64,000 bases of DNA from Nonomuraea coxensis DSM 45129 (GCF_019397265.1 NZ_CP068985.1:1674001-1738000); one strand, 5' to 3'; shown: positions 8,072-16,465, numbered from the stretch's first letter. Numbers and translations: made by a program. Notes: generated by a model not told the origin, from the sequence alone.

Positions 8072-9042
8072 TGAAAGCGATCACCAGAAGCGGGTACGGC
8101 TCGCCCGACGTCCTCGGCCTCGCCGACGTGCCCGAGCCCGAGCCCGGCGCCGGCGAGGTGCGGTTACGGGTCCGCGCGGCGGGCGTGGACCAGGGCGTCT
8201 GGCACCTGCTGACCGGCGTCCCCTACGTGATGCGGCTCGGCATCGGCCCGCGCCGCCCCAGGAGCCCCTGGCTCGGGGCCGACGTGGCGGGGGAGGTGAC
8301 GGCGACCGGGGCGGGCGTCACCGCGTTCAAGCCCGGCGACCGCGTCTTCGGCACCTGCGGCGCGGCCTACGCCGAGCACGCCTGCGCCCGCGCGGACCGG
8401 CTCGCGCCGATGCCCGCGAACCTGTCGTACGAGCAGGCCGCCGCCATCCCCACCTCGGGCATGACCGCGCTGCGGGCGCTGCGCGACGCCGGGCGGGCGG
8501 GGCGCGGGCAGCGCGTGCTGATCACGGGCGCGGGCGGCGGCGTCGGGACGTTCGCCGTGCAGCTCGCCAAGACGTTCGGCGCGCACGTCACGGCCGTGTG
8601 CTCAGGCTCGAAGGAGGAGCTCGTCCGCTCGATCGGCGCGGACGACGTCGTCGACTACACGCGCGAGGACTTCACGGACGGCAGCCGGCCCCCGTTCGAC
8701 GTCATCGTCGACATCGCGGGCATGCGCCGGCTGTCCCACCTGCGGCGGGCGCTCACGCCGCGCGGCACGTACGTCATCGTGGGCGGGGAGGGCGGCGGCC
8801 GGTGGTTCGCCGGGCTGGACCGGCAGCTGCGGACCGCCCTGTACGGGCCGTTCACCCGCAAGCGGCCCCGGATGTTCTTCGCCTTCCCCCGCGAGGCCGA
8901 CCTGCTGACGCTGGCCGAGCTGGCGGGGAGCGGGCGGATCACGCCGGTGGTCAGCGCGACGTACCCGCTGGAGCGGGTGCCCGAGGCGATCCGCGAGCTG
9001 GAGAAGGGGCACGTGCGCGGCAAGCTCGTCATCACCGTGTGA
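8071..9042 (+). CDS. Zinc-independent MDR alcohol dehydrogenase / quinone oxidoreductase
   Basis: A 323-aa NAD(P)H-dependent medium-chain reductase. N-terminal GroES-like domain (MKAITRSGYGSPDVL, with LGADVAGEVTATG near residue 70) and a Rossmann domain with GAGGGVGTFAVQLAK near residue 152. Structural and catalytic zinc cysteines of classical alcohol dehydrogenases are absent, placing it in the quinone oxidoreductase/ADH2-like group. The start codon overlaps the XRE stop (TGATG). Leu32 is encoded by TTA (8164-8166), a rare codon in high-GC actinomycetes that often confers dependence on the bldA tRNA. Confidence 0.85.
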   Translation: MKAITRSGYGSPDVLGLADVPEPEPGAGEVRLRVRAAGVDQGVWHLLTGVPYVMRLGIGPRRPRSPWLGADVAGEVTATGAGVTAFKPGDRVFGTCGAAYAEHACARADRLAPMPANLSYEQAAAIPTSGMTALRALRDAGRAGRGQRVLITGAGGGVGTFAVQLAKTFGAHVTAVCSGSKEELVRSIGADDVVDYTREDFTDGSRPPFDVIVDIAGMRRLSHLRRALTPRGTYVIVGGEGGGRWFAGLDRQLRTALYGPFTRKRPRMFFAFPREADLLTLAELAGSGRITPVVSATYPLERVPEAIRELEKGHVRGKLVITV

Positions 9043-9077
9043 GCCGCCGGCCGGGCCCCGTGCCCGGACAGCGCGAT

Positions 9078-9106
9078 GCCCCGGTCCGACCAGGATGGAC
9101 CGGGGC
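9078..9106 (+). terminator. Terminator of the oxidoreductase operon
   Basis: GCCCCGGTCC (9078-9087) and GGACCGGGGC (9097-9106) form a perfect 10-bp stem with a 9-nt loop, 36 bp after the stop, followed by TTCG. Confidence 0.7.
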
Positions 9107-9175
9107 TTCGCGTACGCCTCCCGCAGCCTTCGCCCAGGAATGCTCCGGCTCCGGGCGCCCCCTACGGGGGCTGTT

Positions 9176-9209
9176 CAGCCCGGCCGCGAGGGAGGCTGCG
9201 GCCGGGCTG
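9176..9209. terminator. Bidirectional hairpin terminator
   Basis: CAGCCCGGCCGC pairs perfectly with GCGGCCGGGCTG (12 bp, 10-nt loop). It is just past the stop of the 50-aa minus-strand gene and also follows the oxidoreductase operon; on the plus strand TTT follows. Confidence 0.65.
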
Positions 9210-9220
9210 TTTGGTGGCGG

Positions 9221-9373
9221 TCACGCGGTGCGGAAACGGGCGAGGAGCGAGCGGTGGCGGCGCTCGGCCCGGGGCCCGCGCAGCGCCTCACGTACGCGCC
9301 GCTGCTCGGCGGCGGCCCGGCGGAGTTCGGAGGCGTGGTGCTGCATGATGCTGTATTCGAGTTCGGCGTTCAT
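9221..9373 (-). CDS. Small Arg/Ala-rich protein, 50 aa
   Basis: A short gene read on the minus strand from ATG 9373 to TGA 9221. The product begins MNAELEYSIMQHHASELRRA and continues as a basic, helical Arg/Glu/Ala-rich segment ending in LLARFRTA. AGGAG lies 7-8 nt before the ATG, and a strong terminator follows the stop directly. Small proteins of this style (acidic head, basic amphipathic helix) are widespread in actinomycetes, but I know of no assigned function. Confidence 0.65.
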   Translation of the reverse strand: MNAELEYSIMQHHASELRRAAAEQRRVREALRGPRAERRHRSLLARFRTA

Positions 9374-9481
9374 TCGAGTGCTCCTCGGGCTTCTTCGTTC
9401 TGCCTGTCGTCTGCACTCTCAAGATTGCGCCTAAGGCCCTCCCCGGCACATCGGACTTATGCCTTATCTCTGGACGTAGGA

Positions 9482-9503
9482 GTCCTAGGGATGTACTTAG
9501 GAC
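9482..9503. promoter_or_regulatory. Inverted repeat GTCCTA-n10-TAGGAC
   Basis: Exact 6-bp arms 10 nt apart, with further near copies of the motif (GTAGGAG, CCTAAGG) within 60 bp. It lies between the DUF4230 gene's stop and the start of the 50-aa gene, in the latter's upstream region; possible regulator site. Confidence 0.3.
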
Positions 9504-9514
9504 GGGCGGGCGGC

Positions 9515-10186
9515 TCAGGGCTCGTCGGTGAACTTGATCGTGACCTTCGTGAAGCCGAGCGATTTCAGCAGGCCCGCCATCATCGCCTTGGTGTTGGCGT
9601 CAGCGCGGGCCCGCAGGTCGCTGGCCACGGCCGCCTCGGTGATCTTCTTCTCCGCCAGCAGGTACAGCTCGCGCTGGTCGCCAGGGGAGCCCGACAGGAA
9701 GTCCGAGACGCGGTCGAACAGGCCGCGCTGCTGGGCGAAGACGTACGAGCGGTTGTTGTCGAGGTTCGGCTTCTCCAACTGGGCGCGGGGGAGGCGGATC
9801 GTCGCCTCCGTACGGTCCGGCGAGACCGTGACCGCGTTCGTCGCCAGGGAGGAGAAGTCCACGTAGGCGTCCACGCCGCCCGCGCCGACGAACAACGTCC
9901 TGGTGCCCTTGATCGCGTCGGGCAGGAAGTTCGCGTCCTTCTCCAGGTCCACGACCACCTGGAAGGTGCCCGTGGCGGCCTCGAAACGGCTGAGGTCCTT
10001 GATGGACTCCAGCAGGACAGGCTGGCTGCGGTCGATGTTCCGCTCGCCCGTGGGATCGAGGTACGTCCAGGCCAGCCGGCCGGCCACCACCAGCAGGACC
10101 GCCAGGACCAGCAGGCCCGCGGCGTATCGCCACCAGCGACGCCGCCCGGGAGTGACCTCCGGTGGCGTCGTACGGGAAGTCGTCAT
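9515..10186 (-). CDS. DUF4230 domain-containing membrane-anchored protein
   Basis: A 223-aa protein with a short cytoplasmic basic head, one transmembrane helix (about residues 19-38) and an extracytoplasmic domain with the DUF4230 pattern: a segment on SQPVLLESIKDLSRFEAATG near residue 55, then alternating strands and VSPDRTEATIRLPRAQL. Members have no defined biochemical role. ATG 10186 puts the TM helix in the expected place; the open frame upstream is Arg/Pro-rich and not conserved in style. Confidence 0.75.
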   Translation of the reverse strand: MTTSRTTPPEVTPGRRRWWRYAAGLLVLAVLLVVAGRLAWTYLDPTGERNIDRSQPVLLESIKDLSRFEAATGTFQVVVDLEKDANFLPDAIKGTRTLFVGAGGVDAYVDFSSLATNAVTVSPDRTEATIRLPRAQLEKPNLDNNRSYVFAQQRGLFDRVSDFLSGSPGDQRELYLLAEKKITEAAVASDLRARADANTKAMMAGLLKSLGFTKVTIKFTDEP

Positions 10187-10550
10187 GGTGGCATGACTAC
10201 CCCTACAGCGATCATCAGTGCCAGCCCTAGGGTGACATCTCCGATTCCGCCCGCTCACACCCGCACCGCCCGGGATCCTACGCCCAGCCCGGCTGGGCAC
10301 GGTCCGTGGGCATGCGGGGGCTGGCCGTGACCCGCCGACCGCCCTGCCGCGCCGACCGCGACCGCGCGCCACCGCACACACGGGCACCGTCCGACGAAAC
10401 CACGCCACCCAGGACGTGTGGCCTGCTCAGCGAGGGCGCGCCGCGCAGTGTGGCCTGCCCAGCGAGGGTGTGCCGCGCAGTGGGGGCGCGCTGCCAGTGA
10501 GGAAGCGCCGTTCTGGAGGTGCGTGCCGCTCTGCGGGCGTGTGCCGCGCT
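10187..10550. other. Intergenic stretch with tandem repeats, no gene seen
   Basis: This 364-bp stretch between the DUF4230 start and the end of the large membrane protein holds GC-rich sequence with no gene I can support. It contains two 32-bp tandem repeats and the outer part of an 18-bp-type degenerate array. Confidence 0.5.
10416..10479. repeat. Two tandem 32-bp repeats
   Basis: Copies at 10416-10447 and 10448-10479 differ at three positions; a partial third copy follows. The unit begins GTGTGGCCTGC and ends CCGCGCA. 32 is not a multiple of three, so it is unlikely to be coding. Confidence 0.75.
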
Positions 10551-10680
10551 CTACAGGGGCGTGCCGCTCTGCAGGGGAGCGCTGCTCTGCAGGGGCGGGT
10601 CGCTTTGCAGGGGAGTGCTGGTTTGTGGGGGCGTGTTGCTGGTCTGTGAGCGTGTGCCGCTCTGTGGGCGGCGGGGCGGG
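10500..10680. repeat. Degenerate short-repeat array at 3' end of membrane gene
   Basis: About nine imperfect units of 15-21 bp around GCTCTGCAGGGGCGTGCC. Inside the minus-strand gene they encode PLQS-type repeats (PPLQSSAPLQSGTPL); the array continues past the stop codon. Confidence 0.65.
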
Positions 10681-12641
10681 AGGGCGTCGCCCGTCATGCC
10701 GGCGCGCGGGCCGCCCCTCTGCGCCGTTTCCCCAGGCGTCCTGTCCCCAGGCGTCCTGTTGAGCCCGGATGTCCTGTTGCCCTGGGGGGCGGCGGCGGTA
10801 GGCCGGTCGCCGGACATCGCGTCGCCGACGGGCTGGTGGCCGCGCCACCCCTCGCCGCGGAGCCTGTGAGCGTCGGTCCTGCCGTCAGTCCGGGTGCGTC
10901 CGCCCCCGATGCGCCCGTCCCCGGTGCGTACGGTGCGCGGGGTCCCGTGGGTCCATGGACCGCGGCTGGACGGGACGCGGCCGGTGGGGACGTGGCCGGT
11001 GGGGCCGGTGTTCTTCGGGCCGGTGGATGCGGGGGTGGTGGGGCCGGGCGTGGCCGGGGTGTCGCCGGTGGCCGGTTGCCCGGCCGCGGCGCCGTCCCGC
11101 GGCCCTCCGCCCTGGGCGTTCCAGTGGTCGTGGGAGGCCCAGCCGAACGGGCCCCGGCCGCTGTGCCCGCCGTAGCTCCTGCCGGGCTCGGTGGCGCCGC
11201 CCGCCGTGGACCAGGTGGGCGGGCCGGCGGCGACCCAGCCGGGCGCGGGCTCGGGAGCGTAGCCCAGGGAGGGCGCGGTGCCGGACGTGCCCGGCGTGCC
11301 GTACGAGGCAGGCGGCGCGGCCGGCGTGGCGGCCGGATCCGGGTAGACCGGGTAGACGTGGGTGGAGTCGGGCGACGGCTGCACCGTCTGCGGCACGAGC
11401 TGCGGCCGGGCGGGGCTGCCGCCGAAGTGCGTGCTCGACAGCCGGCAGTTGCGGAAGTCGCTGTAGAACATGCGCAGCCACTCGCGCCGCTGGTGCTCGC
11501 TCAGCCAGGAGAACCACGAGGTCGCGTACTGGTGCTCGGCGAGCGGCCCGCCCGCCGGCGGCTCGCCGCGCAGCCAGACCATGACGATCTCCCGGTAACC
11601 CTCGGTGACGGTGCCGGGGCAGGGGTCGGACAGCGACTCGATGTACTCGTACGCCGCCTTCTCCGCGAACCCGGCGGAAAGGTCGGGAACGTGGATCGGC
11701 GCGAGGCCGAGCGAGGGCCGCAGCTTCTCCTCCAGGGGCCGCTGCTCCACCCGCTTGAACGCCGCCGGCGTGCCGTCGAGCCGCATGGCGATCTGCGTGA
11801 ACACCGCCCCCAGCTCGGTCAGCCCGGCCCGCATCCCCGGGTGCACGCACACCGTGATCGGCCAGTCCTGGCAGGCGTAGGCGATGTCCTCGGCGGCGGC
11901 GGGCCGGGTCTGGGCCAGCACCCGCGACACGCCCATGCCCGCCGCCAGCACCGCCAGCAGCGCGCACGCCAGCACCAGCGCCTGCCTCGTCACCGTCGCC
12001 GCCCAGCCAAGCAGCAGCGCCGCCGTGAGCCCGAGCAGCCAGATCGTCTGGTCGAAGAACGCGGCCCCGCTCAGCTCCTGGAACAGGTCGTACGGCTCGC
12101 CGGTGCCGGGCGCCAGCTTGTCCGCCCAGCCCCGGTCGTCGGCCAGCCACGAGAACGCCGCGTAGCAGGCCAGCCCGGCGAGCGGCGGCGTGAACGCCTT
12201 CGGCAGCACCCAGCCGGCCACCCACCCGATGACCGAGTAGAGCGCCAGCCCCGCCATGCCCATGCCCAGCCCCGGCAGGCTGAGCCGGCCCGCCTGGTCG
12301 GTGAGGACCGTCTTGACGGCCAGCACCAGCACCGTCGCCGCGAACGACCCCAGCACCACCACCACGATCGCGAGCGGCGCCTTGAGCGCCCGCCAGGTGG
12401 TGAGCGAGCGGCCGCGCAGCGCGCGGCGCTTGCGCAGCGCCACCCAGGCGGCGAAGGCGGCCGCCACCGGCCCGGTGAGCCGGAGCGAGCCGATGACCGC
12501 GGCCACGATGTTCTCCCAGGCGTCCACGCCCGGTATCAGGACGTTCCACGCCGCGATCAAGCCGACAGCGAGCAGCACGGCAACCGTGACGGCCGCGCTC
12601 TGCTTCAGCTCCTCCCGTGAAACGCCCGCGTGCTCACGCAC
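10551..12641 (-). CDS. Multi-TM membrane protein with long Pro/Gly/Thr tail
   Basis: A 696-aa protein. Residues about 15-270 hold seven or so transmembrane helices; then an extracytoplasmic region starts with ACQDWPITVCVHPGMRAG near residue 285 and contains conserved-looking FSWLSEHQRREWLRMFYSDFRNC. Cys-x-Val-His-Pro motifs of this kind occur in actinomycete membrane proteins linked to ABC exporters; I cannot name the family. From about residue 420 the tail is low-complexity Pro/Gly/Thr/Ser/Arg, ending in PLQS repeats. GTG 12641 is the start (AAAGGG upstream). The stop is a TAG that replaces CAG in a repeat unit, so the tail length may vary between strains. Confidence 0.7.
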   Translation of the reverse strand: MREHAGVSREELKQSAAVTVAVLLAVGLIAAWNVLIPGVDAWENIVAAVIGSLRLTGPVAAAFAAWVALRKRRALRGRSLTTWRALKAPLAIVVVVLGSFAATVLVLAVKTVLTDQAGRLSLPGLGMGMAGLALYSVIGWVAGWVLPKAFTPPLAGLACYAAFSWLADDRGWADKLAPGTGEPYDLFQELSGAAFFDQTIWLLGLTAALLLGWAATVTRQALVLACALLAVLAAGMGVSRVLAQTRPAAAEDIAYACQDWPITVCVHPGMRAGLTELGAVFTQIAMRLDGTPAAFKRVEQRPLEEKLRPSLGLAPIHVPDLSAGFAEKAAYEYIESLSDPCPGTVTEGYREIVMVWLRGEPPAGGPLAEHQYATSWFSWLSEHQRREWLRMFYSDFRNCRLSSTHFGGSPARPQLVPQTVQPSPDSTHVYPVYPDPAATPAAPPASYGTPGTSGTAPSLGYAPEPAPGWVAAGPPTWSTAGGATEPGRSYGGHSGRGPFGWASHDHWNAQGGGPRDGAAAGQPATGDTPATPGPTTPASTGPKNTGPTGHVPTGRVPSSRGPWTHGTPRTVRTGDGRIGGGRTRTDGRTDAHRLRGEGWRGHQPVGDAMSGDRPTAAAPQGNRTSGLNRTPGDRTPGETAQRGGPRAGMTGDALPPRRPQSGTRSQTSNTPPQTSTPLQSDPPLQSSAPLQSGTPL

Positions 12642-12856
12642 CCTTTGCCCCGTTGACGTCCATCAAGCACCCCCCGTGCCTTCGGCAAGACGGAAGCGGG
12701 CAGTCCGGCCGGTCCCCACAGGCTGATGGACTTGGCTTCCGCGTCACCATTCGTACGAGAACCATAACTGAGCGTGATGATTGACGTCCGGATTCTTGGT
12801 CAAGGAGGCCCGCCTGTCGCTCCAGATCACCCGACGAACCGGGACGAGGGGCGCGC

Positions 12857-12862
12857 TACCGT
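12857..12862 (+). promoter_or_regulatory. -10 element TACCGT, leaderless MarR gene
   Basis: TACCGT ends 6 nt before GTG 12869, with no Shine-Dalgarno. Confidence 0.5.
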
Positions 12863-12868
12863 ATCTGC

Positions 12869-13420
12869 GTGTCACAGCAGAAGCCGCTCAACCTGCCGTT
12901 CGACCCCATCGACCGCGCCGCGGAGAGCTGGCGCGCCCACTTCGGGCCGTCCGCCGCCATGGCGGCCGTGACCTCGATCATGAGAGCGCACCAGATCCTG
13001 CTGTCGCAGCTCGACGGGCTGCTGAAGCCGTACGGGCTGACCTTCGCGCGCTACGAGGGGCTCGTCCTGCTGACGTTCAGCAAGACCGGCGCGCTGCCGC
13101 TGTCGAAGATCGGCGAGCGGCTGATGGTCCACCCCACCAGTGTCACGAACACGGTGGACAGGCTGGAGAAGTCCGGTTACGTCCGGCGGCTGCCCAATCC
13201 GCGCGACGGCCGCGGCGTGCTCGCCGAGATCACCGACGCCGGCCGCGACGTCGTGCGCCGCGCCACCCGCGACCTCATGGACGCCGAGTTCGGCCTGGCG
13301 ATGTACGCCGAGGACGAACTCCACGGCCTGTTCGACCAGTTGCGCACGCTGCGGGTCGCGGCGGGTGACTTCGACGGCTCGTCCATGCGGCAAGATGAAG
13401 GGCATGGCGGACTTCTCTAG
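12869..13420 (+). CDS. MarR-family transcriptional regulator
   Basis: A 183-aa winged-helix regulator. The recognition region runs from about residue 72 to 125 (LPLSKIGERLMVHPTSVTNTVDRLEKSGYVRR, seen as two helices) followed by the wing with the conserved DxRxG-like NPRDGRGVLAEITDAG. The N-terminal 30 residues are longer than in compact MarR proteins. It overlaps the thioredoxin-fold gene by 17 bp, suggesting shared transcription. The ligand and target are unknown. Confidence 0.88.
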   Translation: MSQQKPLNLPFDPIDRAAESWRAHFGPSAAMAAVTSIMRAHQILLSQLDGLLKPYGLTFARYEGLVLLTFSKTGALPLSKIGERLMVHPTSVTNTVDRLEKSGYVRRLPNPRDGRGVLAEITDAGRDVVRRATRDLMDAEFGLAMYAEDELHGLFDQLRTLRVAAGDFDGSSMRQDEGHGGLL

Positions 13421-14339
13421 GCCCGGGTCGCTCTACGGGGCGATCGATCTGGGCGCTCGCAAGCAGGCACTGGAGGCGCAGGCCCGGCGGGAGGCCGCAG
13501 GTCCTCAGGCCGCGTCGGCCTCGGTCGTCGAGGTGACCGAGGAGACGTTCACGACCGATGTCGTCGACCGCTCCATGCAGGTGCCGGTCGTCCTCGATCT
13601 CTGGTCCCCCCGCGCGCCGGCCTCCGCGCAGCTCGGGCCGGTGCTGGAGAAGGTGGTCGGAGACCTCGCCGGCCGGGCCGTGCTGGCCAGGGTCAACGTC
13701 GACGCCAGCCCGCAGATCGCGGCCGCGCTGCGCGTGCAGGCCGTGCCCACCGTGCTGGCGATCTTCCAGGGCCAGGCCGTCACCGGCTTCCAGCAGGTGC
13801 TGCCCGAGCAGGAGGTGCGCCGCTGGCTCGACGAGCTGATGGCCGCCGTCGAGCAGTTCTACCAGGCCAACCCCGCCGCCAGGCCGCCCGCGGCCGAGGG
13901 CGGCGAGGAGGCCCCCGCGGGCCCGCCCGCCGACCCCGACCTCGCGGCGGCCGAGGAGGCCGTCGAGCGCGGCGACCTCGACGCGGCGGCCGAGGCCTAC
14001 CAGCGGCTGCTGGCCCGCGTCCCCGGCCACGAGGACGCGAAGATGGGCCTGGCCGGCGTCACCCTGATCAAGCGCACGGAGGGCGTCGACCCCGGCGACC
14101 TGCAGCGCCGCCTGCAGGACCCCGCCGACCTCGACGCCCACCTGCTGGCCGCCGACCTCGAGATGCTGTCGGGCGCGGTCGACGAGGCGTTCGGCCGGGT
14201 CATCGCCGTGGTCAAGCGCACCTCGGGCGACGACCGCGACCGGGCGCGGCGGCACCTGCTCGGCCTGTTCGACACCTTGCCGAGTGATGACCCTTCCCTG
14301 GCGAAAGCGCGCAGAGCCTTGGCGAGCGCCCTGTTCTAG
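13404..14339 (+). CDS. Thioredoxin-fold co-chaperone, YbbN/CnoX-like, without CxxC
   Basis: A 311-aa cytosolic protein. Residues about 45-150 form a thioredoxin fold (FTTDVVDRSMQVPVVLDLWSP, AVPTVLAIFQGQAV); the usual CxxC is replaced by SPRAPASA, so no disulfide chemistry is expected. A Pro/Ala/Glu linker (155-180) leads to TPR-like helices (AAEEAVERGDLDAAAEAYQRLLARVPGHEDA) typical of the YbbN group, which holds or hands over clients to chaperones. ATG 13404 lies inside the end of the MarR gene; CAAGAT ends 7 nt upstream and could be a -10 element. ATG 13395 is an alternative. Confidence 0.85.
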   Translation: MADFSRPGSLYGAIDLGARKQALEAQARREAAGPQAASASVVEVTEETFTTDVVDRSMQVPVVLDLWSPRAPASAQLGPVLEKVVGDLAGRAVLARVNVDASPQIAAALRVQAVPTVLAIFQGQAVTGFQQVLPEQEVRRWLDELMAAVEQFYQANPAARPPAAEGGEEAPAGPPADPDLAAAEEAVERGDLDAAAEAYQRLLARVPGHEDAKMGLAGVTLIKRTEGVDPGDLQRRLQDPADLDAHLLAADLEMLSGAVDEAFGRVIAVVKRTSGDDRDRARRHLLGLFDTLPSDDPSLAKARRALASALF

Positions 14340-14348
14340 CCTGGGGGC

Positions 14349-14978
14349 ATGCGGGTCGTCACCATCTCGGCGACATACGGCACGGCCGGCGGCCGGATCG
14401 GCCCGGCCGTGGCCGAGCGCCTTGACGTGCCCTTCGTCGACCGCGCGATCCCGAGCGCGGTCGCCCAGGAGCTCGGCTGCACCCTGGAGGAGGCGCTGGC
14501 CCACGACGACCGCGCCGAGCGGGGGCTGGGCCGGTTGCTCTTCGGCGCGATGCGGCTGCCCACCGTCGCCTTCGGCGGCGTCGACATGTACGTGCCGGGC
14601 GCGATGCCGCACGCCCCCGAGGAGTTCGTGCGCCGCGCCGAGCGGGTGATGCGCGAGACCGCCCGCACGAGCGGCGGCGTCTTCCTCGGCAGGGCCGGAG
14701 CCGTCGTCCTGGCCGGCGAGCCCGGCGCCCTGCACGTCCGGCTCGACGCCCCGCTCGCGCGCAGGGTGCGCGCGACGGCCGCGCTCGCCGGCACGGACGA
14801 GGGCGAGGCCAGGCGCGTCATCGGCGACAACGACCGTGCCCGCGCGGCCTACTGGCGGCACTTCTACCGGGCGGATCCGGCCGATCCACGCCATTACCAC
14901 CTGGTCGTCGACAGCACGACAATCCCCGTTCCTGCCTGTGTGGAGCTGATCGTCCTGGCCTCCGCGGCACTTGGCTGA
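14349..14978 (+). CDS. Cytidylate kinase-like family protein
   Basis: A 209-aa P-loop-type protein of the cytidylate-kinase-like group (AAA_26/Cytidylate_kin2). The N-terminus MRVVTISATYGTAGGRIG is a relaxed nucleotide-binding loop; GGVFLGRAGAVVLAG near residue 112 and the LARRVRATAALAG lid-like helix are typical. Substrate unknown; the group is distinct from Cmk. It begins 9 bp after the thioredoxin-fold gene, whose TAG stop is part of TAGCCT, a possible -10 for a leaderless start. Confidence 0.8.
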   Translation: MRVVTISATYGTAGGRIGPAVAERLDVPFVDRAIPSAVAQELGCTLEEALAHDDRAERGLGRLLFGAMRLPTVAFGGVDMYVPGAMPHAPEEFVRRAERVMRETARTSGGVFLGRAGAVVLAGEPGALHVRLDAPLARRVRATAALAGTDEGEARRVIGDNDRARAAYWRHFYRADPADPRHYHLVVDSTTIPVPACVELIVLASAALG

Positions 14979-15034
14979 CCTAAAACCCCCTAACATGGGA
15001 GGACTTCTTGGTCAGTCCCGAAGGAGCGATTGAC

Positions 15035-16444
15035 GTGGCGACCGTCCCGAGTGTGTCCTACTCCATCACCGTGCGTCTCGAGGTGCCGGCCGGCGGCAAG
15101 GCCGTCAGCCAGCTCACCCATGCCGTAGAGTCCGCCGGTGGGGTGGTGACCGCCCTCGACGTCACCAACGCCGGCCACGAGAAGCTCCGCATCGACGTGA
15201 CCTGCGCGGCCCGCGACACCGACCACGCCCAGGCCATCGTCGACCAGCTCGAGGCCGTCGAGAGCGTCGTCATCCACAAGGTGTCCGACCGCACGTTCCT
15301 CATGCACCTCGGCGGCAAGATCGAGATGGTGTCGAAGGTGCCGCTGCGCAACCGCGACGAGCTGTCGATGGCCTACACGCCGGGCGTGGCGCGGGTGTCG
15401 ATGGCGATCGCGCGCAACAAGGAGGACGCGCGCCGGCTGACCATCAAGCGCAACACCGTCGCCGTCGTCACCGACGGCTCGGCCGTGCTGGGGCTGGGCA
15501 ACATCGGCCCCGAGGCGGCGCTGCCGGTCATGGAGGGCAAGGCGGCGCTGTTCAAGCGCTTCGCCGGCATCGACGCCTGGCCGATCTGCCTCGACACCCA
15601 GGACGTCGACGAGATCGTGCGCACCGTCCAGGTCATCGCGCCCGGCTTCGGCGGCATCAACCTGGAGGACATCGGCGCGCCGCGCTGCTTCGAGGTGGAG
15701 CGGCGGCTGCGCGAGCTGCTCGACATCCCCGTCTTCCACGACGACCAGCACGGCACCGCGATCTGCGTGCTGGCGGCGCTCCAGAACGCGCTGCGGGTCG
15801 TGAACAAGAGCCTGGAGAGCGTCAGGATCACGATGGCGGGCGCGGGCGCGGCTGGCAACGCCGTGCTGCGGCTGCTGCTCGCGGCCGGGGCGCGCAACGT
15901 GATCGTGTGTGACTACCTCGGGGCCGTGCACCAGGGCCGCGACGACCTCGACGAGTCGCTGCGCTGGATCGCCGACCACACCAACGCCGAGGGCTACGCC
16001 GGTGACCTGCGCGGCGCGCTCAAGGGCGCCGACGTCTTCGTGGGCGTCTCCGCGCCGGGCATCCTCACCGGCGACGACGTCGCGACCATGGCCAAGGACG
16101 CCGTGGTGTTCGCGCTGGCCAACCCGGAGCCCGAGGTGTCGCCCGACGACGCCCGCGAGCACGCGACCGTGGTGGCCACCGGCCGCTCCGACTACCCCAA
16201 CCAGATCAACAACGTGCTGGCCTTCCCCGGCGTGTTCCGCGGGCTGCTCGACGCGCAGGCGGCCGTGGTGACGCAGGAGATGCTGCTGGCGGCGGCCAAC
16301 GCGCTGGCCGCCGTGGTCACGCCCGAGGAGCTGGGCCCCAACTACATCATCCCGAGCGTGTTCCACCCGGACGTGGCGGGGGCGGTGGCGGCGGCGGTCC
16401 GCGAGTCCGCCGGCGGTCGCGCCCGCGGCTTCACCGAGGCCTGA
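15035..16444 (+). CDS. NAD-dependent malic enzyme with N-terminal ACT domain
   Basis: A 469-aa enzyme that decarboxylates malate to pyruvate. Residues 1-80 form an ACT-type regulatory domain (YSITVRLEVPAGGKAVSQL). The malic domain follows: YTPGVARVS near 115, the catalytic Lys region, VTDGSAVLGLGNIGPEAALPVMEGK near 150, FGGINLEDIGAPRCFEVE and HDDQHGTA with metal-binding acidic residues, then the NAD(P) fold GAGAAGNAV near 272. AAGGAG lies 8 nt before GTG 15035. The ACT fusion suggests allosteric control by a small ligand. Confidence 0.92.
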   Translation: MATVPSVSYSITVRLEVPAGGKAVSQLTHAVESAGGVVTALDVTNAGHEKLRIDVTCAARDTDHAQAIVDQLEAVESVVIHKVSDRTFLMHLGGKIEMVSKVPLRNRDELSMAYTPGVARVSMAIARNKEDARRLTIKRNTVAVVTDGSAVLGLGNIGPEAALPVMEGKAALFKRFAGIDAWPICLDTQDVDEIVRTVQVIAPGFGGINLEDIGAPRCFEVERRLRELLDIPVFHDDQHGTAICVLAALQNALRVVNKSLESVRITMAGAGAAGNAVLRLLLAAGARNVIVCDYLGAVHQGRDDLDESLRWIADHTNAEGYAGDLRGALKGADVFVGVSAPGILTGDDVATMAKDAVVFALANPEPEVSPDDAREHATVVATGRSDYPNQINNVLAFPGVFRGLLDAQAAVVTQEMLLAAANALAAVVTPEELGPNYIIPSVFHPDVAGAVAAAVRESAGGRARGFTEA

Positions 16445-16465
16445 CCGGGGCGTCCTCCGGCACCC

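Noticed and set aside
9095..9434. Plus-strand frames over the 50-aa gene and terminators
   Set aside because: Low-complexity shadow frames; the minus-strand small gene has a ribosome site and terminator.
10416..10680. Possible CRISPR array
   Set aside because: The repeats are directly tandem or degenerate, with no spacers of even length and no cas genes nearby.
10255..10848. A 197-codon minus-strand frame over the repeat array (TERHTLTDQQHAPT-type repeats)
   Set aside because: It overlaps the membrane protein tail in another frame and gets its repeats from the DNA array; no start signal of its own.
10836..12620. A 594-codon plus-strand frame opposite the large membrane protein
   Set aside because: No hydrophobic helices or domains; the minus-strand frame has clear TM segments.
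12652..12681. A possible nine-codon leader peptide (MDVNGAKGA) before the large membrane protein
   Set aside because: It is very short, has no regulatory codon run and no paired hairpins, so chance is more likely.
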